The position numbers and the translations under genes were made by a program. A DNA stretch of 64,000 bases from Icerya purchasi (Eukaryota > Arthropoda > Insecta > Hemiptera > Monophlebidae). The notes below the pieces were generated by a model. It did no database searches and was not told the DNA's origin. It saw nothing but the letters and a program-made list of their open reading frames with translations. The stretch lies in NCBI GenBank assembly GCA_039619475.1, contig CM077116.1, positions 379,118,188 to 379,182,187 of the forward strand, in the 5' to 3' direction. This document shows positions 44,801 through 55,740 of this stretch, piece after piece (position 1 is the first letter of the stretch; each line of letters begins with the position of its first letter).

Positions 44801-45056
44801 AAAAGAAGGGAGAGAGGAATCCACCAAGGGACGAAATTTAGCCCAATCAGTTTTAGAAAGAAGCCAACGGGGAGATTGAAGGGGCTTGAAAGACTTGGGA
44901 GGGAGCACGTCATTAAGAGTGAGCAGAATGGGGACATGATCGCTGCCAAAAGTGCCGTCGAGAGTCCTCCAGGAGCATAAGAGACCAAGATTGGGAGAGG
45001 AAAAGGAGAGATCAACTGAACTAGAGGAAGAAGGTTGCTTGAAGAGGGTAGGAGAT
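41811..45056 (-). mobile_element. Element C: 5'-truncated RNase H-type LINE with poly(A) tail
   Basis: The tail is T24 at 41811-41834 on the plus strand. The 3' untranslated region (about 41835-41883) shares the GGGTCAATGCC/GGGTCAGTG motif with element A. Similarity to A starts abruptly at about 45056 inside the endonuclease (RSPTLFKQPSSSSSVDLSFS), so ORF1 and most of the nuclease are missing by 5' truncation. Element C is closer to A than to B in wording and in its 3' end. Confidence 0.85.
41884..45056 (-). pseudogene. Element C ORF2 remnant: end of endonuclease, RT, RNase H
   Basis: Minus-strand frame 45056-43847 holds SSVDLSFSSPNLGLLCSWRT, GSDHVPILLTLNDVLPP, the linker SLWWNEECKVAF and the RT start FRPISLASCLRKLFEG, ending at FVDVSSAF. 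A frameshift near 43870 moves to 43881-43480 with DNVHLPALGSKLF, GLPQGSCLSPTLF and the catalytic FADD (SSLLFADDILVYST). A TAG at 43480-43482 replaces the Lys of S-P-T-K-S-S. The same frame continues as IIFSLRPFNRAL and on to 42481, including IFTDGSKSEDSVGGAFTAPS, FSAESIAIL and ISDSKGVL of RNase H. Two further frameshifts (near 42480 and 42370) lead through WVPSHSGIDGNDAADS to the zinc tail PDCSLHDCDLPRTCDANHIF. An in-frame deletion of about 13 residues precedes the tail, relative to A. The start of the 465-codon frame beyond 45056 is unrelated flank. Confidence 0.88.
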
Positions 45057-45068
45057 CTATTTTGATAC

Positions 45069-47995
45069 GTTACTGCCGCACCGATACGAACAACGTTAAT
45101 TATAAAGCGGGGGACATATCCCTTAATGATCGAAACAATAAATCTGTTTTTCTCTGTGAACAGCGCAGCTTTCTTTCCGATAGGCTGAAAAACAAAATTG
45201 AAAGAGACCGTTTGCATACTTAATTTCGTCAAAGACGTCAACAAACCGGTTACCGGTTATCTTCTTATCGATTGTAATTACGTCGACAGCTCATTCGCCT
45301 CGTCCACTCTGTGAAAGCAGCTCAACGCTCGTTTATCTCTAGACTCTGGGTTCTTTCCTTTCTGCCGTTTGTTTCTTCTTATCAACGATATCTGAGTTCG
45401 TTATATTTCTCTTCATTTCTAATTGTGTCCGGGGAAAAGGTCTTAACGAACCCGAAAAACAATAGAATAACTATAAAATTTAAAAAAAAAAAAAAATGTT
45501 ATATTAATTATTTACCGTTAACAATAAGCACGTGCTCTTACGGTATTTGATCATTATCGGTTGATAAACTTTTACCAATTCTCTTTTTTTCTATATAGAC
45601 GTAATCGTAACTTTCGGTGAAGCAAAATTTGGTAGTCGTACTTGATGAGACGTAAAACACGATTAATAATAATTTTCCTTTTTTCTTTCTTTCTTTTTAT
45701 CAGTTCTGCCTATTACTTAAATATTGACACACCCTGTTTGGATCATCATCGTCGAATGAAATTAGCACATCGTCAGAAGAGATTTCAGACTTCCCACATA
45801 CTGAAGAGCGCTGTGTCTAGCGTGCCTGCTGTGAATGTCTTTCGGCAGTTACGGAACTCGTTTTTTCTCCATTTCAATTTCCATTTTTACGACCAGTTTA
45901 TTGCACATTTCCTTTTCGCAATTTTCGTCTCTGGCCCCGTTCGTGGAGAGTAGAGTACCTTTCTTCATCGGGCTTAAAACGTGAATACTCACTGGGAGTT
46001 GTTCGTTACGTTCTTGTTGTCAGCGCCGTGTTTGCATTCTTTACACTATTATTCGATTTTACACTGTATCGTAGCTAAGAAGCAAAATCGAGTCATTTCG
46101 ACATATCGGTCAGAGGGAGTGCGCAGATGAAACTTTTCACCTCCCCCTCCCACCTCGCGCACACGTGTTAGGTAATAAAATGTACACTTCTATGGAAATT
46201 TTATTTCAGGTAACCCCTTCAATTTCGAAGGCAAGCAAATATAAGTTTATCTGTGGCGGTGCAGAGGTATTTTTTTTTACTTTGCGTTGAAATCGTAATA
46301 TCGGTCTAAAGGTGCGATTAAAATATCGATGAAAAAAATTCCGGTTTCAAGACGTCACTGGACTCACGATCCTCTCATTCGGTGCAATTTGCGAATGTAA
46401 TTACATTAAAAACGTCGTTAAGTCTCAAAGAAAAACAGCAAAAATTTTTCCGTGTATATTCGTGCTTAGAACTGTTATTATAATATTAGGACATTTATCT
46501 CAATTTTGTACATATAAAGAACGAAAAAAAGATGGATCAGTATTAGGCAGTAAAAAAAAAAAAAATATATATATATATACTGAACCACTATAATCGCTGT
46601 ATGAAAATACACATTTATTCATGTTACTCGTTTAAATGCCGTATGCGTGTTTACAATATTTCAAAAAAAAACAAAACAAAAAAAAAACAAAAAAAAAAAA
46701 CAGTGCGACTTATCGCAAATTGCACTAATGACCTGTAGCTGATTTAGTATAAAGTGTTAAGGATCGGTTTATAAATAAAATGAACTTAACCGGCGACCTT
46801 CGATATATAACAAATGGGTGTTAACAGGAGCGTATGCATAGCGAGCCCTACAAAATCGTATATTGTACAGAAATGGTGCAGATGAGATGGAATTTCCCGT
46901 GTTTGTAGATGTTAGTCAAAGTGAAGAAAGATTGTGATAACGTGTTCAATTATTTCCGTCGGTTAAAATTCCCTTTTTTACATAATTGGACGTATCTTAA
47001 AAGTTACTTACGAACAATTAGGTATTTTTGTTTAAAAAAGTACCAAAGAAATTGTGATTTCGTATAATCGAGTTAATTGTACAGAAACGGGAGGAGATTG
47101 AGAGACATCGGGCTATTACTTTTATCAGAAAAACGTAAATTTTATAAATGATATAGATACCAAAAATCTGGTCAGCATCAACATACTATTTCTGGTTGTA
47201 GAGACAGTCTGAATTATCGTTGTTAAAGCTCGCGATTTCGGCAGTCAGAAAGATCTATTAAGAGCCGCTAAGTCTCCAGAGAAAAAAAAGAAACTTGAAC
47301 ACATCATTACCGAGAATGATCGAGTATGAATTTGAAAAAAGATCTGTGCAACTCTTCACGCCACCAAATTTACTTCAAATTAAGAATATCTAACGTGTTT
47401 GTACCGTACGTGTAATGTAAAGAACAAGTGTCTCATTTATATCGTAATCTCGACCGCGCATGTAATTCTAATGAACAAATATGCAAACTTTTTCGTACAA
47501 ATTTATTGTATATAGTTTTGTTCCTCCGTAAATGAATTTGAATTTTTTTTGTCTTCTGCCAACTTGCACAGACCTATCGCGCCATTTTATTTCCGGAATT
47601 TATTAAATCACCTATAATTTTTTTCGTAACTAAAACTGCTAACCGTAAAATATGTCCCGTTACTGAACAAAGATGAAATTAAACTATCTACTAAGAAGAA
47701 AGAGTTTAAGGAAGATCCGGAAGAGCGTTTCATTGAAGTTTCATGGCTGAAAAAAAAAAAAAACGAAATCGAACGATCTGTAAAGAAAAAGGGTTTTTAA
47801 TCCTGGTAGCGTAGTAATGGGAGGGAGTTTATGTATTGCGTCGTCAGTTGTTTTTAATTTTCCATAAAATATAGGTCGAACTTTGCGACCTGAAGAAACG
47901 AGTGTACGTGCTGTGTAACTACGCTACTAATGAAATTTCGCCATAACATCTTTTCCCTTAAGTATAATTTTACAACGAACATCTTGCTATTGCTC

Positions 47996-48042
<47 letters not shown>

Positions 48043-48389
48043 ACTATTATGGCAAAATGTTCCCTGTAAAATTATTCTTATTATTTTCAGAAAATAACAA
48101 ACAGAAACAGGTACGTAATAATATATTTTTTTGTAATAACGTTTTCGAGCCAGTCGATCATGTGAACAAAACGAGATTTATGTATCAGAAAATAGGTTCG
48201 TGTGAAAATTACTAACGTGCGGTAGTAAACGGAATTTGAAGGACAAAGACAGTTTGAGAGAACACTGAATTTTTTTAGGATGTGGTATTTATCTAACATC
48301 AATCTATATTTTTTGTTTTTATTATTTTTAACTTTTGGGTTCGTCAATGGTGGATATTAGCCTGGCACAAGAGGGATGTACCTTTATAA
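45069..48389. other. Long non-coding stretch with microsatellites
   Basis: No recognisable gene. A 103-codon plus-strand frame at 45642-45953 has no motif. Simple repeats: A14 followed by (TA)n at about 46553-46579, an A-rich tract at 46659-46701, and (TA)n then (TG)n at about 47999-48042. I see no repeat shared with other parts of the window here. Confidence 0.6.
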
Positions 48390-48394
48390 ATTCG

Positions 48395-48465
48395 CAGAAT
48401 CGGAATTCGAACCAGGTCCTACCTAAAAAAAACACCACTGTCTGAACAACTACGCTAGTACATCA
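48395..48465 (-). repeat. tRNA-derived SINE head
   Basis: On the minus strand a pol III-type A-box, TAGCGTAGTTGTTCAG (about 48459-48442), is followed about 40 bases later by a B-box, GGTTCGAATTCC (48414-48402). Both boxes sit in the sequence GACCTGGTTCGAATTCCGA, a layout usual in insect tRNA-derived SINEs. An eight-base T run in the middle breaks a tRNA fold, so it is not a functional tRNA gene. The SINE body downstream on the minus strand (toward 48330) is short and no tail repeat is clear. Confidence 0.6.
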
Positions 48466-50212
48466 ATCTCATTCGCTTGTATTTTACGGTTTTATTAATT
48501 TTTCTCTCTTTTTTTTTTTTATTGATTCTAAACTGAATGTGATGAGTGTCTAATGTGGCGCTCGGAACTCTTGTGCCTTCTCGAAATGGCTAGTTTTTCG
48601 TTTAACTTTTACGACATTGTTTAACACCTAACCGATTTTCTTACTTACAAGATAAAATTTGATTGCCCAAATATTCCGACATTCAGGCACGCTGCGGTTA
48701 TAAAAAAGTTAACATGATTAATCACATTTCTGCGTATGTTTTATATTAAATGGTCCGAACAACAATAATATGAAATATACCATTTTTTAAATGGAGAGAG
48801 CTATTGCTGCTGAATATTATAGTAGTTGCATTTAAAGAATTAACTTCTGGTTACCGTTATTTCGTCTATTTATCCTCGCTGCTAAGAAAGATTCTCTTTT
48901 AGTACTGTTATCGCGCGTTAAACTAGCGGTGTTTCCGAGATAATGAATGACTTTGGGCGGGATTATTTCAATTCTCGAACGGCATTTTCTCCTGTTTATC
49001 TTAGTTTTATCTCCTAGTTGCTATATTGGAAAATTCAGCGAGTTTCCCTTTCGTAATGATCTGGCTAACAAGATTCTCGGTTCTTCAATTACGTGTCCAT
49101 GATTACCTTTCGATCCTTAGTGGGGAGGGGTGCAACTAATGAAACATTAAGTAACGATATTTTCTAAAGTTTATTTCAATTATGAATAATCGAACAAACT
49201 GTTGAAAAAGTCCCAACACTTTTATTACATCTCGACATTCTGATACACACAGATCGGAACTAAAAAAAAAAATTCTTTAAAATAAAAAATATGTATTTAA
49301 AAAAACACGACTGTGCAGATATTTTTCTGCTTTTCTATTCTTCTACTGCACGGATGACAAAAAAAAAAAAAAACGAAATTGTAAACATTTTAGATAAATG
49401 ATGGATTCCTTCCTATAAATGAAGGAACGGAACGGGCACGAAAATCGCGTACCTCAGACACAGGGAAAGGGAAATAGAGAAATATCTTCGGAATGAACTA
49501 TAGAAAATCGCTTCACACGGTTATACAAAGACGATTTTAATTTCGAAGAGTCGTTTCCAAAACTACGATCATCAAATTTTTCGGATGAAGAAGGCGAAAT
49601 AAAGCAATGTGTCATACGCGTGAAAAATTAATTAATAACATTGCTTAAGAGCCGGGGAAGCGTTCTTTTGGACATTTCTGCAAGACTTTTGATACTCGTA
49701 AGTGAAAAAACACGCTTTTTTGTGTGTTTTAACCGTGGCGCATTGCGACATCAGTAGAAAAATTATTAGGCAAAGTCTAAAATCCGGACTTTGTCTGAAT
49801 TTGAGATTTCGATGAAACGAAGTATTGAAACATCCATATTTATTCATTTAGCATTCTTACAGCATCATTATACTAATATATCGCACGCTAAGCCAGGTCG
49901 CGTTATCTGGACTGCGATTAAACGACTTTTCGTTGTCAACAGTAGAAGGTCATCAATCTCGGAACTTCGTATCGAGCATTTTTCTCTTCCTTTTTTGTTC
50001 CCGGAATATCCGGCAGATTCTTTCATTTCTCACCAAGTTTAGTCCAACAGCTTTTCTAAAAGCCATTTTTCTCTCAGCTTATAGTATATAACTTTTTCAT
50101 ACAAATTGGCTAACGCATTTTTCTTCTTACGCGTTTCACGGTTTCTTCACTTCTTCCTCTATAAAAGAAACGAACGACGCTTCGATAAAAAAGTATTCTT
50201 CCGCAGAACTTT
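48466..50212. other. Non-coding stretch
   Basis: AT-rich; a T-rich tract at about 48511-48522. Frames at 49632-49847 (minus) and 49791-50042 (plus) show no motif. Nothing recognised. Confidence 0.55.
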
Positions 50213-50425
50213 CTATTATTAATTTAATGTACTCGAGTCGGCGAGTTTGTTGCTTCAGTTTTTGCCAGCAGAAAAAGAAAAAAAAAACAAAAAAAAAAGT
50301 ACACTTTAAAAACGTAAACGATTGTTAGAATATTAAAAACGAATTTTTTAAAGTATATTTTATCACTTATCTCGGCAAACTAAAACAGCAAACTCCGACT
50401 ACTCGAGTACATTAAACTAATAATC
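50213..50425. mobile_element. 213-bp snapback element (MITE-like)
   Basis: Left arm 50213-50266 (ATTATTAATTTAATGTACTC, then GAGTCGGCGAGTTTG, ending TTTTTGCC) is the reverse complement of 50373-50425 (GGCAAACTAAAACAGCAAAC, then TCCGACTACTCGAGTACATT and TAAACTAATAAT) with a 3-base indel and a few substitutions. A second inner pair, ACACTTTAAAAACG against CGAATTTTTTAAAGT, extends the fold. No coding capacity. No convincing target-site duplication. Confidence 0.75.
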
Positions 50426-50579
50426 TGTTAGTTCCTCGGAAAAATGCTTTTTTATCTAAGCATCGTGCGTTTCTTTTCCCTCTCATTCGAAATACATCGG
50501 TGCAATGTCAATCGACACACAAAATGCGCTTGATTGTTTTTACATTACATCAGTCACTTCGGCGCGCGTTTTTTAAGTT

Positions 50580-50920
50580 TCTTTTTTTTTTTCGTTTATT
50601 TTTGGATTGGCCGAGAAATGGCGTCAGTCCAGCAGACTTTTGAAAGAAAGTAGAAAAATATCAGAACCCAATTCGGTTGGATGCTAGGAAAATAAAGGTA
50701 GAAAGGGTAAGAAGGACAGGAAATGAGGAAAAATTCTAAGGATTTTTAATTTCAACAGTTTGGAGTAAAATATAAAGGCTAAGCTAAAAAAAAAAGGACA
50801 TTTAAATAGGATATGATTGAGGTCACCTAAAGGAGATTTAGCGGGAGAGGATATCTGTGAAAGTTAAGGAGATTCATTTTTCGGTAAAGTTGCCTTAAAG
50901 CGGTTTTCTTAAGTAGAAGT
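50580..50920 (-). pseudogene. Decayed 3' end of an A/C-type LINE
   Basis: The plus strand shows a poly(T) at 50582-50592, then GGATTGGCCGAGAAATGGCG with GTCAGTCCAG, corresponding to the GGGCTCGG...GACCCAAC end of element A. Further in, GGACATTTAAATAGGATATG with ATTGAGGTCACCTAAAGGAG corresponds to A's AAAAGGATATGGTTGGGGTC with ACATATAAAGGGAGG, which encodes the zinc tail. The region is purine-rich on the plus strand like A and C. No intact frame remains. It is one of at least four 3'-end-only copies of this family. Confidence 0.65.
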
Positions 50921-51090
50921 TAAGTGTTAACCCCCTCCCCCCACTACCGCTATAAAAAAAAAGAGAAAAAACACACAGCTATTAATACAGAATTATTGCT
51001 GATTAAATTTTAAACGTAGCAAAGGGGGATTCGTTTTTAATTCTTACTTGAAGACCCGCGTATTTCTATGCTATCTTAAATTTATTGATC

Positions 51091-52000
51091 TTTTTTTTTT
51101 TTTGACCCAGCTCTTCCCCTTTGACTAGTCTACCCAGATCTAAAGAATCACTGGTCGCTTTTTATATTTTAACATTAGCGGTTTTCAACGCCTCACATTC
51201 TAAGGATACTGGTTCATGTACAATTGGGTATAGGAATATATAACCTGTAAAATTTGTTTAAAATTCCTTTCATCAGTTCTTCAAGACCACTATACTGTCA
51301 CACTGATACACCCCACATGTTCGATCGACCCCTCCAATTTTCAGCACAGATATTACCATTTATTATTCCTAATCTTGCCAAATGTAGTGGCGTCCGATGA
51401 TGGCACAATCTTATTCGGCAGATTGTACTGCTATAGCCTCGATCCAAACCCTTTCCCTTAAATCACGAATCCTTCTTAATATTGCTAATGTAATATCTTT
51501 TCCCTTCAATTTTACTCCTGCTTTTAAACTCTGCACTCTATTTTCTAGCTAATTCTTCTCTTCTATGAGGCGCGAATTCCTCTCGAATATCTCTAATATA
51601 CACAAGTTGTCTACTATTTCGTTAGCCTCGGTTCCTTCATGTGCAGGAACCCACTTGAATTTAACTATATCATTTACGTATAATCTAGTTACCAATTTCC
51701 TAATCTTTATTTCGATATTATGCGTTTTTTTTTGGATTTGTATTTTTCAATTTTAACAAACTAGCCTGCGAATCTGAAAAGATTAAAATCTTCCTATTTT
51801 GCCTTTTGCTTAAAAATTTCAGAGTCAAAAAAATCGCGTATAGTTCAGCCAAGAAAGAGAACCCAGCGGATACATATATGTGTCCTTTCCGACAAGTGCG
51901 GGTATATGTCCGCTCCTCAAGTCCAACTCTGCCGGAGTTACATATCCGGTACCTAGTGTGTAAATCTTCGCCGTGCATTCAACTCCAACTCTACATAGTA
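51091..52000 (-). pseudogene. RNase H fragment of another LINE, with poly(A) tail
   Basis: T13 at 51091-51103 is the tail on the minus strand. Upstream, the minus-strand frame 51978-51718 reads LAELYAIFLTLKFLSKRQNR and KILIFSDSQASLLKL, the Glu and second Asp blocks of RNase H. The domain continues near 51665-51600 as KFKWVPAHEGTEANEIVDNL, the His-loop block (normally G-N-E-x-A-D). The first Asp block is not recognised: the region before the Glu reads RTYTRTCRKGHIYVSAGF. Wording differs from elements A-C and from the copy at 6.7 kb, so it is probably another lineage. Frameshifts separate the rest of the C-terminus. Confidence 0.65.
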
Positions 52001-52066
52001 CTCCAAACGCACAAAGTAACAGAACGTCCTTGAACACAGTTATCGTATTTCAGAATTATGATAATA

Positions 52067-52205
52067 TATTAAATCATCCCGCTAGAGGTAAATTCGACTG
52101 TGTCCGGAATGACAACATTTCTTCGTTGTGTGACGTCTTCCGGAGTTACGATTAAATCACGTATCGTCGGAGATTATATATTTCCGAGGATATAACTGTG
52201 TCCAG
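52067..52205. repeat. Dispersed ~135-bp repeat, copy 2
   Basis: Direct-orientation relative of 27188-27319. Conserved blocks include CTGTGTCCGGAATGACAACA, GTTGTGTGACGTCTTCCGGA and GATTAAATCA. Confidence 0.65.
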
Positions 52206-52259
52206 AGTTACTCATGCCTACTTTATATACTTTGGTAACCTGCAAATTACTACAGTGTA

Positions 52260-52640
52260 AAAACCCGCCAAATCCATCATCCATGTATTTAAGAGTCTTG
52301 CTCTTGTCATTGTAGCTAGCCAATCATCTTCTTCCACTCCTTCCAGTTGCTATGTTCTTGATCTCTTTATACGTCATTTGCGTTCTTATTTTTACTTGAC
52401 CCATCCATGTTATCCTAGGTCTTCCCCTTTTTCTCCTTCCTTCTAATTTTCCCCGGATTATGACCTTCATGAAGGCCCAGTGTGTGTCCTAGAAGCTTTT
52501 CTCGTCGTTGTTGTATTGTTTCCAAAAGTTTTCTTTTTTCATTTACCATTTCCAACACATTTGAATTCCTCTTCTTCTTCTTCTGTGTCCATGATATATT
52601 CATAATGCGGCCAAATAAATATCCGAATTTTCCAATAATA
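52260..52640 (-). pseudogene. 3' end of a non-RNase H LINE, second copy
   Basis: Minus-strand frame 52603-52415 reads VLEMVNEKRKLLETIQQRRE followed by KLLGHTLGLHEGHNPGKI. This is the tail that follows the R-V-T-N block in the family seen at 14470-15000 (compare ILERMRKTLEVMQTIN there). After a frameshift the end appears as SNWKEWKKMIG near 52340-52310, again the usual terminus of that family. The copy is 5'-truncated and carries several stops. A short CTT/AAG repeat inside the frame has probably expanded. Confidence 0.7.
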
Positions 52641-53460
52641 CCTGATTTTTTTGCGTACTATTCGAATTTTGGACTCTTAATTAAAAAAAAAAAAAAAACC
52701 TTTCCGTTTCCAAAGTGCTATGCCGGCTAATTGGAAACTAAAATGCTCCAATCTGATTCATTCTTGTTACTTATTCTGCGCCTATGAACGTTATAAAATT
52801 ATCGAAACAAAATGCATTTTCCGAATTTTTTCCCTTAATTTCATTTATTATTTTCCGAAAACTAACCGGCAAAATCCCTACTTTGACCTTGATACTATTT
52901 AGCCGGTTTTCTCGCCGCTTCTTTTTATATTACGGGGGACTTTTCGAAATAAACTCGTTTTGTATCTGACGGCCGTGGCAGTTTACAATTAACACATTTT
53001 TAATCAATGGCGCGTTTAATGGTTGCTTGATCCGCCATGTTTAATGTGAAATTTAATTTCTCAGCTGTATCGAAATGACAGCCTAGTTTGTGTTTTAATG
53101 GAGCGATTCCAATTTCGTAATTTTAAAAATGGCCGTTGTCGTGTAAACGAACGCTTTTTGAATGGTGTTTAGAAAGGACCTTTTTTTGTTCGACGTGGAC
53201 TCTATCGTGTCGGCGGTGATCATTTGTCCTTACAGAAAACAAAAAAAAAAACATCGACAATACGATATTTTTAGTTATATTTCTCCCTGAAAAAGTTTAC
53301 CTCCCTTCAGCCAGTCGTTTTGGGGAGATCGCTCCGTTTGCCCCGCGCCGTTTACCACATTATTGCCGTAAAAAGCTGAAATACAAGTTCGCAAGTATTA
53401 CTGACGAAGCAGAAAGCACGGAGGATGGAAATTCGATTGAATGTATCCTATAAAAATGTA
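52641..53460. other. Non-coding spacer
   Basis: No recognisable gene; A-rich tract at about 52682-52698. The 60- to 62-codon frames at 52720-52969 show no motif. Confidence 0.55.
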
Positions 53461-54379
53461 TTTTTAACCGACTTCAAGGTTTATTATGAAAATTTAAAAA
53501 TGCACTAAAAAGTAAAAAATAATTACTCCCGATTAGAAAATATATATATATATACCAGAGTGATATACCCTTAAAGGTGACATTATCGTAATTCTTATTC
53601 TTATACAACATTAACTTTTTGGATTTAGCATCAAATACATGTATGTAAATTTTCATTTAATAGCTTGGAACCGTCCGGAGTGAAAAGGAGTTAAGTAAAC
53701 TTCTACGTATACATTTAATTATATCATGGAGCAATATGAATTTGATGCCAACTCCAAAAAGTTAATGTTGTATAAGAATTACGATATCACCTTAAGTGTT
53801 ATATCGCTCTGTAATATATTTTTTATCGAATAATTATTTTTTACTTTTTGGTGCATTTTGAAATTTTTATAATAAACCTCGAAGTCAGTATTTATTTTTC
53901 GTTAAAAAAACATTCTATTTTACAATTTTTAGCGTTATACTTGAATTTTATTCTTGTTAAAAATCAATTTTTTTTCATATTATTCTCAAATCAATTTCTT
54001 TATTTTGAACTGCATTTCCATGGTAAAAATATCAAAAGCAACATTTCTATGGTAATTTGGCAAATTGATGGTATTTTAAGTCAATCGCCTCTGCATTAAA
54101 AAAAAAGAAAATACGAAGCTAAATCTAACCCGACGGTGAAACCAATCACAGATAAAAAGCATCCAAAAAGCTTTAATTTCCCGCATTATTAAGGATAACT
54201 TAAAAACTACTGGTCAGATCTTGATTAAATGGGACCACATGAGAAGCACCAGCTTTTAAATAAAAAAAGAATCATCAAAATCGGTTCGCCTAGAAAGAAG
54301 TTCTGAGGAAACACACATAAAAAAAAAAAAAATACAGTCGAATTGAGAACCTCCTCCTTTTTTTGAAGTCGGTTAAAAA
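53461..54379. mobile_element. 919-bp element with perfect 17-bp terminal inverted repeats, copy 1
   Basis: Ends are TTTTTAACCGACTTCAA (53461-53477) and its exact reverse complement TTGAAGTCGGTTAAAAA (54363-54379). Inside, the first ~130 bp also pair with 53740-53895, with arms such as GGTTTATTATGAAAATTTAA against TTTTTATAATAAACC, so the left half is a large snapback. The right end reads GAGAACCTCCTCCTTTTTTT before the terminal repeat. I recognise that kind of end from repeats widespread in insects but cannot name the family. No transposase frame; the 83-codon frame at 53848-54099 is not recognised. No clear target-site duplication. A second, disrupted copy follows after 125 bp. Confidence 0.82.
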
Positions 54380-54730
54380 CAGTGGACAAGAGACATTCCG
54401 TTGGGCTGTCCTAATGAATCGATCAAATTTTTGCAATTCGCAAGCACACTGGTAGTTCGGAAACACAACGTGCGTCATTGTGATTTATCATAAGAAGGAA
54501 CAAGTTTTTATCGGTTATACGAAAGATTTATTATGAAAATTTAATAAAAATGTACTAAAAATAAAAAATAATTATTCGATAAACAAGAATACATTTCATA
54601 GTGATGTACCTTAAGACAACATTAGGGCATCAGATAAAATTAAAATGGTATCTAGAAACAATTTAATGAATATTTAGTACAGTTTTTAATTATTACTGCA
54701 ACTGGTAATTTCTGTGTCTACTCTGATAGG

Positions 54731-54891
54731 TTTTTTTATTATTATTATTAAATGGGTTCGGTGTCAGCACTGACCCAACTACATGAGCTTAGATCACCTT
54801 CTGAAATTCTGAGGCCATCGGAGATAGAGAGTATAAAGGAAAGTAGAAGGGGAATAACGGCTAGAGATGAGAAGGAAAGGATAAAGGAAGC
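54731..54891 (-). pseudogene. 160-bp 3' stub of an A-type LINE nested in the repeat
   Basis: Plus strand: T7 then (ATT)4, then AAATGGGTTCGGTGTCAGCA, matching the end of element A (AAATGGGCTCGGTGTTAACA), and on through GAGGCCATCGGAGATAGA and GTATAAAGGAAAG to GATAAAGGAAGC. It covers only the last codons of ORF2 and the 3' untranslated region, a very strong 5' truncation. The tail on the minus strand is (TAA)n plus A, while A's own tail is plain poly(A). Confidence 0.85.
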
Positions 54892-55001
54892 TTTAATATT
54901 GTATACCCATTAGGAAATATTATCCTCTTATCGAATCATAATTGTTTACTTTTTAGTGCATTTTTATTAAATTTTTATAGTAAATCTTGTGGTCGGTATT
55001 T

Positions 55002-55368
55002 TTTACTTCCTTGTACACGTAGTAAAGGAAGGGTATTGTAAGCATGAAAAGTGTTTAGTGCTATATTTCAACCGATATTTCGATCATCCTTGATTCAGTT
55101 GGATGATAAAAGGAAGTACCGTATTCGCGGATTATTTTGAATCTCACATTTCAACGGAAATATCCAATTTGTGACCACCACTCCTTTAAGTCGTTTTTCG
55201 TGACTCGTGTATGTAAGCATGTATACGTATTACCTCAAAAACGGCTAGTCGTAAAAAATTTAGATTTTGAATTTATTTAAGCTAAATCCAGAATTTCAAC
55301 TTCCTGAGATTGGCCGTTTTTGAGTTATGCGTACTACGTACTTAACCTACATACACTAGTTGTGCACT

Positions 55369-55405
<37 letters not shown>

Positions 55406-55740
55406 CGGTTTTAATCGGTCGGGCCAAAATTTCTCTTGGAGGATTTTGTGAACCTTTTCTTATAACTAATAAACCGATAGCCGCGGAAAGTCGAAATTTT
55501 GTACTCGGTATTGTTATTAACTTTTAAGTGTATACCTCCGATATTGGTTATAAGCGGTTGGGTCAAAGAGGCACTTCTGTCGGAGGGTATTGTGAAATTT
55601 TTCTTATAACCAAAAAAACGGGTAGCTGTTGAAAGTCGCAATTATATGCTTTTCCCTGTTATAAACATTTATTTACTACTCACTTGTTTTAATGTTTAAT
55701 AGTTTTACAAGGAAATTAAGTGTTGCCTACATCAGATTTT
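55002..55740. repeat. Complex insertion: AAGTAAAGGAAG-type repeat, T33 tract and a ~140-bp tandem duplication
   Basis: It starts with ACTTCCTTGTACACG followed by GTAGTAAAGGAAGGG, a short foldback (CTTCCTT/AAGGAAG). It contains TTTCAACGGAAATATCCA and CTCAAAAACGGCTAGTCG, a type of repeat I have seen in arthropod sequence but cannot name with certainty. After T33 (55373-55405) come two diverged copies of a ~140-bp unit, at about 55409-55505 and 55548-55640. Both read CGGTyGGGyCAAA, then a GGAGGATTTTGTGAA-like block, TTTTCTTATAAC and GAAAGTCG. No coding capacity. Confidence 0.6.
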
